Counted from the first letter of the stretch, positions 30,863 through 43,059 are shown. The stretch is 64,000 nt of DNA from Siphonodentalium dalli (GCA_032622095.1 CP136065.1:18776134-18840133), one strand, 5' to 3'. Numbers and translations: made by a program. The notes: generated by a model not told the origin, from the letters alone.

Positions 30863-32345
30863 CCTAAGGGTGGATACACACATGCGTGTAATCTCTGTAA
30901 ATATCGTGTATTTATCGTTTTACATGGGTCATAGAGACCATGTAATATGTGTCCGCTGACAACCCAATCATTGCGGCTATGTTTGACCACAGTGAGCCAA
31001 GCTCTGAACGTGCAGAGAGCCATTGACTGAACGTCAGGCCGCTTAAAATAGTTGTTCACCCGATAACCCAAATGTTGGACTTTCTGTTTAAATCATTGTC
31101 AGTCTTCTCTTGAAGTGATGGCCCCAGGATTCCCCAACGCAGGAGCTATGATCCCCCAACATGTGGGGGGGGGCTATATTATCTCGGAAGCTACCGGACT
31201 GACCATTGCATATTTCCTCGACGGGTGGGGGCATGCACCACCCAGTCCTGACTCCCCCACCAATGAAACCACGAAGCCACTTATTGTAGTTGACAGTTAT
31301 TTCTGTCGTGTCTGTTTGCTACGAGCGATTAATCTAATATTCAGCAATTTATGCTATTCATATAACTATGAACATAGTATTACATGTTTCAATTTGAGAG
31401 TACAGAAGGTGGTGTTGCTGTGTGTCTTCATTTGGGGAAAAGGGTTGTCTAGCTCTACGAGTTCCCAACTACGTCACATTTCCTCTCTTGTGTTATATAT
31501 GTATACACAAAATAAAGTTACAACTATGGAATATTTATGTTAAACATATTGTAAATTCATGCCCAGATAATCCCGGCTGATACATTCAACTAAATCCCTT
31601 AGTTATTCGAAGCTTTCGATAACCAGCCCCCTCCCCCAATCATGGATTATGGTCCAAAATGTTACAATTCAAGCTAAAATTGTGACAGTTAGAAACTTGT
31701 TCAATCTTTGGTTTGAGAAACATATACTGTCATGTAAATTTGGGGTGAAAATGGGGGGGGGGGGGGTGTCACTCTTTTTCTTTCAACGCTGTACCTTTAT
31801 TAATATTTGGGGCTGTAATGGATATGTGCATGGAAATCCCAATTGAATGTTATCACATGAGCTCGCTCTGAAACTATCCGAGGAATCTCAACGAACCGGT
31901 ATTGTCTGTTATTCCAGGCATGAGAGCACCATATCGGATTGTTAATGGGACATTAAAACTCGTGTATCACAATCGCCCTAAAAGAGCTTCAAATTCTGCA
32001 CATATCATTTTTATTTTGGATGACCCTGAAATGACGAGAAACAAATCAAGTATAAAATCGACGGACTCAAATCCACTTTTCGAAATGAATTAAAACTCGT
32101 GAAAAACAGCAAGTTATATCAGACAGGATTTATTCATTTCGGCATCCATGAAAGAATTTATGACTGGCCTGAAATTTCTTGATAGCACGGCTGGATAGCA
32201 GTTAGTTTGATAATGGCTAAAAACTGCTCACCTGTTGAAATTGTCCGATCGCGCGCAGGCGACTAATGCTATCAATGATTGGTGTGCCCATGTAAAATAC
32301 ATGGATTTTACATACATACATACATGCATGTGTGTATCCACCCTA
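30863..32345. mobile_element. nonautonomous TIR element, ~1.48 kb
   Basis: The left end AGGGTGGATACACACATGC (from 30866) is matched by its reverse complement GCATGTGTGTATCCACCCT (ending 32343). Both ends also share TTTACATGGG further in. The interior shows no transposase; its open frames (up to 142 codons) have no recognisable domain. Target duplication is not clear. Confidence 0.6.
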
Positions 32346-32544
32346 AAGTCCAGGTATGCCATAAAAAGACTTGTGCCAGTAATATAATTTAGAACAGATA
32401 TCATGTTCTAAATTTTCTTTGGTATCGGATAACAAAGAGCGTTTATTAATGAATAACTTTTCATATGGTAAAACAAAGAGCGTTTCGTTCGCCTCAAACA
32501 TTAATCCATTAATTGTGCTTTGGGTATGTAACGTTTTTTTCACT
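32346..32544. other. intergenic, nothing recognised
   Basis: No supported feature. Confidence 0.4.
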
Positions 32545-32655
32545 TCTATATGCGAGTCGCCCAAAGGGGGGCCTCGCATATATAAGAGAATACATTGCAT
32601 TGGCACAGGATTTTCGCAAAATTTCAGGAAGCTCCAATCATGAAAGGGTTAAAAT
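32545..32655. repeat. degraded copy of the 67-bp palindrome with TTAA end
   Basis: CTATATGCGAGTCG, then GCCTCGCATATATAAGAGA and ATTGGCACAGG show the palindrome halves with a damaged left arm. 50 bp on, ATCATGAAAGGGTTAA (ending about 32651) looks like a TTAACCCTTT-type terminus. Confidence 0.6.
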
Positions 32656-33159
32656 ATCGGCATCGTTTGTGTGGAGTAAAATCTGGGTTATCAATTTCGT
32701 ACGCCATTGGGCAAGTAACACACAGCTGCATTCACGATGGATTTGAGTTTGAGTACCACTTTTGATCAAATAGAATAACAATCCTAAAATTGGTTTCGAG
32801 AGCGAGAATCGGATCGAAACATTTGTTGCGGAAGATCCAATAAAATCTCCAGTCGTGGCTCAATCAATATTAATCGTTGTGGGGATCATCTCAAAGCTAT
32901 CGCCAACCTGCGATTATGATCATCGAACGAGTATTTTATGTCGGTAGTATCTTCCCACAGCGCCTTCGATTGCTTCTAACTTTGAACAGGTGCCGGCCCC
33001 ATTTCCGTGCACCACAGGCGGGTCACGTATTATTTAGGGTCATCACGTGCAGGTGTAGTTAATATATAATTTAGGGTATAACTCGTACACGTATGCATAG
33101 CATAATTGTATAAGTGGAATATTTTCACAAATGATATAAGCATCGAAACCAATCTCTGT
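32656..33159. other. intergenic, nothing recognised
   Basis: No supported feature. Confidence 0.45.
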
Positions 33160-34770
33160 GAGACTCCACCGACCAAGGCTTCTACACTCCCCAACATATC
33201 CTCGCGAGACTCCACCGACCAAGGCTTCTACACTCCCCAACATATCCCCGCGAGACTCCACCGACCAAGGCTGCTGCACTCCCCAACATATCCTCGCGAG
33301 ACTCCACCGACCAAGGCTGCTGCACTCCCCAACATATCCTCGCGAGACTCCACCGACCAAGGCTGCTGCACTCCCCAACATATCCTCGCGAGACTCCACC
33401 GACCAAGGCTGCTGCACTCCCCAACATATCCTCGCGAGACTCCACCGACCAAGGCTGCTGCACTCCCCAACATATTCTCGCGAGACTCCACCGACCAAGG
33501 CTGCTGCACTCCCCAACATATCCTCGCGAGACTCCACCGACCAAGGCTGCTGCACTCCCCAACATATCCTCGCGAGACTCCACCGACCAAGGCTGCTGCA
33601 CTCCCCAACATATCCTCGCGAGACTCCACCGACCAAGGCTGCTGTATCCCCAACATATCATCGCGAAACTCCACCGACCAAGGCTTCTGCACTCCCCAAC
33701 ATATCCTCGCGAGACTCCACCGACCAAGGCTGCTGCACTCCCCAACATATCCTCGCGAGACTCCACCGACCAAGGCTGCTGCACTCCCCAACATATCCTC
33801 GCGAGACTCCACCGACCAAGGCTTCTACACTCCCCAACATATCCTCGCGAGACTCCACCGACCAAGGCTGCTTCACTCCCCAACATATCCTCGCGAGACT
33901 CCACCGACCAAGGCTGCTGCACTCCCCAACATATCCTCGCGAGACTCCACCGACCAAGGCTGCTGCACTCCCCAACATATCCTGCGAGACTCCACCGACC
34001 AAGGCTGCTGCACTCCCCAACATATCCTCGCGAGACTCCACCGACCAAAGCTGCTGCACTCCCCAACATATCCTCGCGAGACTCCACCGAGCAAGGCTGC
34101 TGCACTCCCCAACATATCCTCGCGAGACTCCACCGACCAAGGCTGCTGCACTCCCCAACATATCCTCGCGAGACTCCACCGACCAAGGCTGCTGCACTCC
34201 CCAACATATCCTCGCGAGACTCCACCGACCAAGGCTGCTGCACTCCCCAACATATCCTCACGAGACTCCACCGACCAAGGCTGCTGCACTCCCCAACATA
34301 TCCTCGCGAGACTCCACCGACCAAGGCTGCTGCACTCCCCAACATATCCTGCGAGACTCCACCGACCAAGGCTGCTGCACTCCCCAACATATCCTCGCGA
34401 GACTCCACCGACCAAAGCTGCTGCACTCCCCAACATATCCTCGCGAGACTCCACCGACCAAGGCTGCTGCACTCCCCAACATATCCTCGCGAGACTCCAC
34501 CGACCAAGGCTGCTGCACTCCCCAACATATCCTCGCGAGACTCCACCGACCAAAGCTGCTGCACTCCCCAACATATCCTCGCGAGACTCCACCGACCAAG
34601 GCTGCTGCACTCCCCAACATATCCTCGCGAGACTCCACCGACCAAGGCTGCTGCACTCCCCAACATATCCTCGCGAGACTCCACCGACCAAGGCTGCTGC
34701 ACTCCCCAACATATCCTCGCGAGACTCCACCGACCGACCAAGGCTGCTGCACTCCCAACATATCCTCGCG
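33160..34770. repeat. 46-bp minisatellite, about 35 copies
   Basis: The unit runs ACTCCCCAACATATCCTCGC then GAGACTCCACCGACCAAGGC and TGCTGC. Period 46 is not a multiple of 3, so every three units read through all frames, giving long stop-free frames (559 and 562 codons plus, 536 minus) that are not supported as genes. Most units contain the CpG-rich CTCGCGAGA. Two units lack one CG pair (33982 and 34349), another local repeat of the array. Confidence 0.97.
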
Positions 34771-34901
34771 CAAATACGCAAATAATCGACATATAAAGTC
34801 AATTAGGTACATAATGCGATTATTTGATTCTGAAATAAGCAGATAATGGAGTCATGTCCGTTATTTTGTTTTTATGGCGCGGGCTTGAGTGAAAACACAT
34901 G

Positions 34902-35261
34902 TTAATCCTTTACCCAACAAACCGGCCAAAACCGGCCAAATAAAGCTTCAACAGCCTAAAATATCTTCGGTCTGTCTCAATAGAACCATACAAATATGGA
35001 TATCATTGGAACCGGCTCCTTGACCACATTGTGATAGTTAAAGTTATGCCCTGTGCCAATGCATTCTCTTATATATGCGAGTCGACCATAGGTCGCCTCG
35101 CATAAATAAGAGAATGCATTGGTCTAAACAATTTAACAATTTTATAATTTTTAATGTGTTAAGCCAATGCATTCTCTTATATATGCGAGGCGACCTATGG
35201 TCTACTCGCATATATAAGCGAATGCATTGGCACAGGGCCGTTCTGTTGGGTAAAGGGTTAA
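34902..35261. mobile_element. TTAA element with paired 67-bp palindromes
   Basis: The left end TTAATCCTTTACCCAACA and the right end TGTTGGGTAAAGGGTTAA form terminal inverted repeats of about 24 bp bounded by TTAA, as in piggyBac-type nonautonomous elements. Inside lie two 67-bp palindromes (35056-35122 and 35164-35230) in opposite orientation, separated by 41 bp of AT-rich sequence. No coding capacity. Confidence 0.85.
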
Positions 35262-35506
35262 AGAACATACACATGAAAATTCATGAGTTCAGCCTGTTCT
35301 CTAGAAAACCCGCACATTATCTGCTTATGATATAACTTGTTTTAGTAGATATATACTGTGCTTAGAATCGCCTCATTTTGAGTCGATAATGTGCTGAAAA
35401 TGAGAGCGTTTAGTCACATTATCGGCTCAAATTGAGGCGTTTCTATGCAGATTATGAGCTGACAATTACACAAATTAAGAAGTCAACTCACGACATGGGC
35501 TTTGCG

Positions 35507-37298
35507 ACGCTCACGGTTCAAGTTACACAATCAAAGCAATAGTTGCGTTGGGTGTATCGGGGGCGATTGCGCTTTTCATGGTTATAGGAACCCTTTTCGA
35601 TATCAGTCTTTTGTACAAGAAGAAAATCATCCATATGGAACAGTAAACGCATCCTCTCTTTCATCTCACGACATATCGCACGAGGCAAGCAAGTTTCAAG
35701 TGAATAAACAACCAAGGACAACGCGGGTCGGGATCGTCGAAAAGGTTTTGTTGGCCTTTTCTGTCTACAGCAACACAACACAGGTAATTGATTCAACGGG
35801 GGGTAACAGCACGCTTAAATGTGTCCATGGTATCCGTTTTATAAGTATGACATGGGTGAGGGTAGGACACACCCATTCAAGTGGTGTGGGTTTCCTGATG
35901 GATTTACTGGATTTAACCCTTTACCCAACAGAACGGCCATGTGCCAATGCATTCTCTTATATATGCGAAGCGACCTATGGTCTACTCGAATATATAAGAG
36001 AATGCATTGGCTTAACACATATTAAAAATGATAAAATTGTCAAAGAATGTAGAAAAATATTATAAAAAATGTTAAAAAATGTAAGAACAAATTATAAAAT
36101 TGTTAAAGAATGTAAGAAAAAATGGTAAAAAGTGTTAAAAAAGATTTTTTAGGCCAATGCATTCTCTTATATATGCGAGGCGACATATGGTCGACTCACA
36201 TATATAAGAGAATGCATTGGCACAGGGCATAACTGTAACCATCACAATGTGGTCAATGAACCGGTTCCACACACAGATTTTCTTTCCAAGTAGTCGACAA
36301 TGATACAGTGTCAGTTGACTCATTCTTCACTCTAAGTGGTCTTCTTCTGACGTACTTGACATTGTCTGAGATGAAGCAGAAAAATGGGCGCAAAACTGGG
36401 TCATGTTTTACTTCCATCGGTACTATCGTCTGACAATGCCATATGCATTAGTCATGCTATTCTATGCGCCCTTGTTTCACCATTGGTATTATGGACCCTT
36501 CTGGTCAGACAAAACCCGAAATGGCTGCAACGAAAACTGGTGGCACAACTTATTGTCTATTTCTGGCCTCGAATTGGTTTAGTCGTTTGGACTGTATTTC
36601 GACTGACTACGGCAATAACCGCCGGAGTTATCTCCCATGAGAATATGCTTACACCAAGTTGGTTGGGAATACACCATAAAGTTCCCCCTGGTATGCATTC
36701 GCAATGGAACGACTACTACGAGAAACCATGGTGCAGGATGGGACCATACCTTGTTGGCATGGCAGCAGGATATGCAATATACAAAACAGGTGGGCAGCGG
36801 AAGATGCCACACTGGTTGAGAATATCCGGTTGGTTTGCTGCAGCGTTAGTAGCATGCGCAGTCAATTATGGTCCGTTGAGGACTGAGAGGAGGGAGATTC
36901 TGACATCGGTCGACATCTGAGCTCTTTACAATTCATTGAGTCGAGAGGCATGGGGAGCCGCATCGTGCTTGGTCATCTACGCATGCGTGACAGGGAATGG
37001 CGAATTTGTGAATACGATTTTATCGTGGGGAGGATTTCTTCCCCTGATCAGATTGGGATTCATGGCTTACCTATTCCATATGCACACTATCGATTTGTAC
37101 TACAATTCGAGGTGCGATTATTTCTATGCAACTGATCTGAAAATGGTGTTCACTTTTGTTGGAATCGCATCGGGAACATATATAGTGTCACTCGTTCTAG
37201 CGCTTGCCTTCGAATCGCCGATGGTTGGTCTTGAAAATGTCATATTTAATCTGGAGAAAAGAGGCTCATCATGCGCAGGCCATAAGTGTATACATTGA
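35507..37298 (+). pseudogene. nrf-6-like acyltransferase-3 family pseudogene
   Basis: An intronless stretch of a nose-resistant-to-fluoxetine type membrane acyltransferase. Successive frames give a first membrane helix (AIVALGVSGAIALFMVIG, from ~35530), EKVLLAFSVYSN and GIRFISMTWVRVGHTHS (to ~35880), then a TTAA element insertion. After it come RFSFQVVDND, VDSFFTLSGLLLTYLTL, WVMFYFHRYYRLTMPYAL and NENWWHNLLS, then IGLVVWTVF, KPWCRMGPYLVGMAAGY (to 36917), an in-frame TGA, and LSREAWG to LAFESPMVGLE (37298). The family block between NLL and the IGLVVW helix, including the usual TWYLANDMQF region, is missing (about 30 residues). Frameshifts, a stop, a deletion and the insertion make it a dead copy. 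Lack of introns suggests a retrocopy, but no poly(A) tract is seen. Confidence 0.88.
35913..36270. mobile_element. TTAA element with paired palindromes, inside the nrf-6-like pseudogene
   Basis: Begins TTAACCCTTTACCCAACAG at 35913, with palindromes at 35944-36010 and 36154-36220 around an AT-rich core of AATGTAAGAA words. After the second palindrome, GGCACAGGGCATAACTG and CACAATGTGGTCAATG are the inverted counterpart of the left interior of the copy at 34902. The expected TTAA right end is absent, so the right side is truncated or rearranged before pseudogene sequence resumes at about 36270. Confidence 0.8.
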
Positions 37299-38859
37299 AC
37301 AAAATAGTGTAGGGATTCTGCTCTATATTATCACGAGAACAGGCTGAAAATAACACGAATAAACTAACTCACGACTCACGACTCACGACAAATGTACGTT
37401 CTTTATACAGCCCATTCTCGGGAAAGTAAGCACATACCGGCCTTATTTTAATGAGCGAATAAGCTAATATTGGAATTATATAACCTCAGTATATACGCTC
37501 AATCTGGACATAAAACGCGGTTTTTAAAACAGTCCAACATGGGACTATCCATACGACATAAGTCCACAGTCCAACATGGGACTATCCATACGACATAAGT
37601 CCTTATTGGCATTATTTAAACGACACGACTTACTAGATGCAGGCTCTTTTAATGAGTTTTCGATACGGCCCTCTCCATTCAACAGTTCTGGGCTTATTTA
37701 AAAATCAAATGAGTCCAATGTGAAGCTATGTTAATATTTAAGTCCAATGTGAACCTATCTGCGCGAGGATATATTGTCTTTGTAATGTGTTTTCGCTGCG
37801 GATCGTGCCAACCAACGGAATAACTGGAAAATTTAACTTTTTGGTTATTTCAAAATCAAATTAGTCCATATAAACAAGGCCATATCGGCATTAGTTGAAT
37901 CTGCATTACGTTCTTCACGTACCTAAATCGAAGTACCAGATATACGGTCTTTATAATGTGTGTTCACTGTGGTCCGTGCGATGAAACTGAATAACATGTA
38001 TAAATCCACTGTGGGCCTATTTCAGAACCAAATAAGTAAATGTAAACCTATGTGAATATATTTGCCCGTTTAGATTCAGAGTTTGCTGAATATTATTTGA
38101 CAGAAATTTATGATTTATCTAGTGATGGGAATCTTTGAGAACCAATACGGAGATGTCAAATTTCAGAATGCTTGGCATTAACGTTTTATTTGTGTATCAT
38201 TCGTTAAAGAAAGTATATATCTTCCTGACGAGTTGTATACAATAGTAAGTATGAATCGAAGACACCTGTCCGTCTGTCCGTGTAGCCGTCCCATTGATTA
38301 TTCCTCGTCCGGCAGGGGGTCTGCAAATTTTGTCCGAACACTAGGCGGGGTGGGTGGGTGGTTCAGCAGACCGGCTTACACATTTTTCCCTGGCCCTGTA
38401 AATGTTTTCCTCGAGTCATTTTTCTTCAAAATAATGGGACAAAAGATTTAAAGAATGCTTCTATTATGTAATAGGTATGCACTTAACTCTTGGTATGGGG
38501 TTTGAGTTCACCATCAGTTAATAATGACGGATGACACCAAGGGGTAATAAATAGTTCAGCTTGCTAAATGTTTTCATCAAGGATCTATCTATGCGGATTG
38601 ACATGGAAAGGCTCAGATTTAAATAGTTCTATTAAAAATCATTTATTCAACCTGATATAAATGAAAACATAACACTAATAGATTCTACAAATAAATGTAA
38701 ACGCTTCACTGAACTCTTCAAATAAAAATAAACTATTCAAAAAACCATAATAAAATAAAACAAAGGTGTTAAAACAAACTTTGACCGATTGCAACGATAT
38801 TTGGTATATGGGTCTAGGATCACCTCTGCAAAATTTGAATGATTTTTTTATGAAAAATA
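37299..38859. other. intergenic, minor duplications
   Basis: An AATAAA lies at 37358-37363, 60 bp past the pseudogene stop. A 37-bp tandem duplication (CAGTCCAACATGGGACTATC...) is at about 37530-37603. No gene recognised. Confidence 0.55.
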
Positions 38860-39185
38860 TGGCCGCGGGCAGCCATCTTGGATTTTACTCTTTGCATCAC
38901 TAAATCCTTTAACACACCCTGCAGAGCTTATCCCTCATCCGATCATCACCAACCTTCATATGGATCTTCGGTGTGGCCTCTCGATGGGTACCTACTATTT
39001 TTTCCCGAATTTTGTAAAAAAGACACACACAAAGAATGGCTGCCAGTGGCCATCTTGGATTTTACTCTTTGTATATCGAAATGATTTAGCACACCTTACA
39101 GGTCACATTTCTCATCCAATCATCACCAAACTTCATAAGGATCTTAAAAGTGACCTCTAGATGGGAGCCTCCATTTTTTTTACTC
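38860..39185. repeat. two units of the ~160-bp CATCTTGG tandem family
   Basis: Shares GCAGCCATCTTGGATTTTA, CTCTTTGCAT-ACTAAATCC, TCATCACCAA-CTTCATA and GGGAGCCTCC with 22290-23230. Confidence 0.75.
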
Positions 39186-39429
39186 AAATTTGTTTTATAT
39201 ATACTATACTTCTATAATCATGATAAGGAACATTCATCAGATAAGATCAGGAAAACTGAGTAAAATAGTCATTTGAAGCAGTTTGGATGGGGTGGGTCCC
39301 TATCCCAGAATCGGAAAAAATAAAAATTAGGGGGTGGTGGGTACCCAGAGGGCGGAAAAAATAAAAAAGCGCCTATTGTCCGGAATTTTTTATCCTGACC
39401 CCCCCCCCCCTGTGTCCGGTCGCCATTTT

Positions 39430-39830
39430 GAGGACTACTAAACAGAGTTGTTTAATATTCGGTATGTGTTTCACTTATACTAATTAGAAGGCGCAGGCCA
39501 AGTTCGAATTTGGTCATGGTCCGATGAATGTTGACTGAGTTATGTTCCTTTTTCGACGTAGAATTCGCTGTAATGGTGGCCGGATGGTGGTAACTTGCGC
39601 ATTATTCAACAGAATGTCGTGATATTTGTTACGTGGTTCACATTTGAGAAGACGCAGGCCGAGTTCGAATCTGGTCACGGTCCGTCGATTTTTCGACTTA
39701 TAAATCATAATATTTGCGTTGTCTAATGATAACTTGATTAATCTTCAAAGGAATCTCTTAATATTTGGTGTGTGGTTCACGTTTGAGAACATGCATGTCA
39801 TCGTCAAGCTGGAGTCAAGTTTTTGCCAGA
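39430..39830. repeat. three diverged ~165-bp tandem units
   Basis: Repeated words are TTTAATATTCGGTATGTG / TTAATATTTGGTGTGTGG, GTGGTTCACATTTGAGAA, GACGCAGGCCGAGTTCGAAT and CTGGTCACGGTCCG. The GAGTTCGAATC core is B-box-like, but no A box was found. Confidence 0.65.
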
Positions 39831-41258
39831 TTCTTTGTTCTTAAAGGCCCACTTAATTTTTATTGCCTCGATGTACGGTTTTGATAACAATCTATGCCAT
39901 AAAATATGATTAAAATACTATAATTCATCACCATTGGAAACGTCTGTGTTTCAGAAGATGCCCATAGAGACATAGAAAACAGCTGAACTCATAGAAAGAT
40001 TCCCCAGCTACGATTCCCAGAATGCAACAGAATTAAAACTAAAATGTATTTCAATTGAAGGGCAATAACTCTATCTTTAAATTATAGAGTTATTCTATTC
40101 CCCTCCATTGAAAATAGTACACTTTGCGCTACAAAACATGAAACTTAAGCACATAAACACGTCGGTAAAGCATCAAAAACAACATGTTCACAGTTTATTA
40201 CACCGGATAAGCTGATAATACAATGTTTTGGAACCTCCTCTATCAAATGGGATATAATATGGCATATATTTTACATATCTCATCTGGGAGGTTCGAAAAT
40301 TAATTGGGCCTTTAAAAAAAACCCAGCGTCCCAAAAAAAGCCATCTCGTTTCTAGGGACGTGAGATCTGCGATCTTTTATATTCATTTTATTATTCCTGG
40401 TATAATACATACAACATTTGGTGACAGTTTTCGGACAATTTATTTTTAGATCGGAAACGTACCTGGAGCGTACCAAGAGGCAGAACTACCACGTTTACGG
40501 GTGTATAACATAGATGTGACCTCATATTTATACTGAACTCTATCATGTTACGGGTGTATAACATAGATGTGACCTCAGATTTCAGTAATGCACGATGGTA
40601 CTTTAGCACGAGAGACCATATTATTTTATATGTTTGGTGGTTTGGGACATCTTCAGAATCATTAAGTCAATTCCGTTTTAAGTGACTAAAGTATAGATAT
40701 ATACTAGAGTATGTTTATGCCACTAACTCTAAGCACTTACGTAATGCTTCGAATCTGTAGTGCATGAAGTCTGGTTTAAGGGGGTGTAGTTGTAAATTAT
40801 AAGTAGAACCCAACGGAGACCATCTAGCCACGTCCTTGCATTCGATAAAATTATCCTGATACGTCGTCCCAATTTCACAATATATCAGGAGACAGTATAT
40901 ATTTGTTGCTGTTCATGGTTCCCGGGCGCGTATATCATGGATGTATGGAACCAAGAACACATGGTATGGTCATGTGGTTTAGTTATTTCTCTCTTGAGCG
41001 AGATCAATTTATACAAGTATACCTCCAGAAGAAGATCTTGTATCATCATAATGACGATATAAGCTCTTCTTCTGGAGGTATGGCCGTATACTGTTTTACG
41101 AAAAAATAAATATCATATGAGGTTCACCTTGATGTAAACATATTTTTATTTCCAAATCCAAACAAATAACATAATATACAGATGACATAAATATACAACA
41201 TCTAAGAGTTAGTTTTGGAAATGAGGATCAGACAACTAGCTCGAGGGCTTATATCTGA
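39831..41258. other. intergenic, small repeats only
   Basis: Contains a short direct repeat (ACGGGTGTATAACATAGATG at 40498 and 40552) and a 17-bp-arm hairpin at 41020-41081 (ATACCTCCAGAAGAAGA and complement). No gene. Confidence 0.55.
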
Positions 41259-41709
41259 CCCGCCATATCAAATCCAGTCGTAAGTCGGGATTGTTTTACC
41301 CTGTGCCAATGCATTCTCTTATATATGCGAGTCGACCATAGGTTGTCTCGCATATATAAGAGAATGCATTGGTCTAACAATTTTTTTCAATTTTAATAAT
41401 TTTTTCTTGTATTCTATAACAATTTTATAATTTCACCCATACAGAGCCCCAGACAAACATGAGCAGACGACACTCTTCTATATGCTTCTATATATGTGTG
41501 GGGCTCCCTGCAGGGTAATGGATGTTTTTATTTATTTTTTGTCCTAAAAATTGTAAGAAACATTTATTTTTTAAAAATGATAAAAAATTGTTAGGCCAAT
41601 GCATTCTCTTATATATGCGAGGCGACCTATGGTCGACTCGCATATACAAGAGAATGCATTGGCACAGGGTAAAAAAATCCCGACTTACGACTGGATTTGA
41701 TATGGCGGG
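41259..41709. mobile_element. palindromic foldback element, complete
   Basis: Outer inverted repeats CCCGCCATATCAAATCCAGT plus CGTAAGTCGGGAT face each other at 41259 and 41709. Next inward come ACCCTGTGCC and the 67-bp palindromes (41306-41372 and 41596-41662, opposite orientation). The core contains GAGCCCCAGACAAACATGAG and CAGGGAGCCCCACAC (complement strand). No coding capacity. Its ends differ from the TTAA copies at 34.9-36.3 kb, so the palindrome pair occurs in two kinds of termini. Confidence 0.85.
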
Positions 41710-42552
41710 GCACATATGAAGCTTTCACCTTAAAGTGATGTGTAACACTCCGCTGAGTGACCAGAAAGGAATACGAAATAACCATACAAAGATAAGTTAT
41801 TTTCATAAATGTGATATCTATATGGTCAGAAAACAGCGTTATTGTTATAAACAAATCACATGCAGTGTTTATTATTCACAGAATCATTGCCGTAATGTTT
41901 ATGCCCGAATAAAGTAGTAAATATTTATATTTGTGCGTTAGTCCAGGCAATTATGGACACAGGTCTCGCCTCGAGAGGGAATTTATGAGACCTACATTTT
42001 TGGTTACCATAAACACTTAACTTTTTCGATCCGTATGTTGGATTTGTCAGATAGGCGGACTTGTTTCTCACCGCATGGTTTTATTGAGGCATCTGATGAC
42101 AAAATCGGTCATTTCTTAAATAAAGCTGACATAATTGACATAGTATATTCACACCTTTCGAGAAGAGATATTCATCCAATTTTGATAAATGAGAATGGGG
42201 CGATAATCAGAGTAAGGTAATACATGTAAACATTGAATATCGGAATGACAGTCATGATGTAATGTGACGTCAAATAATCTTTAGTTTGAGAAGAATATGA
42301 GGATTCACACAAAGCGTTGTCTTTCGTTTCTTATAAAACCAACAGTAAGATGGTTATGCCCCATTATGTTATACCATAGGAAACTTCTGACTGTTAGCTA
42401 CGCTTTAATATATCATTTGTCGCTGTTCTCTTTATCAAAGGCAGAAAAATCAACACTCCCCCTAAAGCTGAGAGGCGTCAGGCTGTGGCATATATACATG
42501 TAGGTACACATAACGCACGATTACGTGCCAATTTTCATAATTAACACAATGG
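41710..42552. other. intergenic; solo TTAA-MITE end
   Basis: TTAAAGTGATGTGTAAC at 41730 matches the inverted right end of the MITE family at 3287. No gene recognised. Confidence 0.5.
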
Positions 42553-42727
42553 CCGTTGATGGACTGCTAAGTTAATGTCCAATATATATGATTCGATCTA
42601 CATAGTCGAACATTAAAGTAACAATATTATACAGTTATCGCATTATGTATAGTAGATGTTACTTTAATGTTCGACTATGTAGATCGAATCATATATATTA
42701 GACATTAACTTAGCAGTCCATCAACGG
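42553..42727. repeat. long hairpin with 70-bp arms (MITE-like)
   Basis: The arms start CCGTTGATGGACTGCTAAG and end with its complement, with almost perfect pairing over 70 bp and a 35-bp loop. Near identity of the arms suggests a young insertion. A decayed single-arm relative lies at about 43430-43560. Confidence 0.9.
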
Positions 42728-43059
42728 ATTAATAGGTTATGTTAACCCCTGAAGTTTCTGACGAAAAAATTATATACTATACATAATGCGAAAACAATTC
42801 TTGGTTGACACGAGGAATTGTCAGCCCTTGGAAGTAAATATTTACCTCGGCCTACGGCCTTGGTGAATATTGACTTCCTCGGGTTGACATTTCCTCGTGT
42901 CCACCTCGAAACAATGCGATAACTGTTTTATTATATGAAACGCGCTTTGATTGGACAAGACGTTGTGACGTTGAACGTCGCTGTGAAAATCCTATCTATT
43001 TTCAGGTCTGATCATAAGTTATGTTAACCCCTGAAGTATCTGACGTCACTCAGAACTGT
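42728..43059. repeat. second inverted-repeat block with flanking direct repeats
   Basis: ACACGAGGAATTGTCAGCCC (42810) pairs with GGGTTGACATTTCCTCGTGT (42880-42900) around CTCGGCCTACGGCCTTGG. GTTATGTTAACCCCTGAAG occurs on both sides (42737 and 43017) in the same direction. Confidence 0.65.

Noticed and set aside
31115-31543. 142-codon plus-strand frame inside the TIR element as a transposase fragment
   Set aside because: No catalytic motif, biased composition or family resemblance.
33106-34846. Open frames of 559, 562 and 536 codons as repeat-protein genes
   Set aside because: They are the 46-bp minisatellite read through all frames on both strands, with no signal peptide, unique domain or intron-exon signal.
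36918-36920. In-frame TGA in the nrf-6-like sequence as a selenocysteine codon
   Set aside because: The copy also has frameshifts, a ~30-residue deletion and an inserted element; TGA is simply one more lesson of decay, with no sign of a selenocysteine insertion element.
39430-39830. tRNA genes suggested by GAGTTCGAATC words
   Set aside because: B-box-like words recur in a tandem family but no A box or cloverleaf accompanies them.
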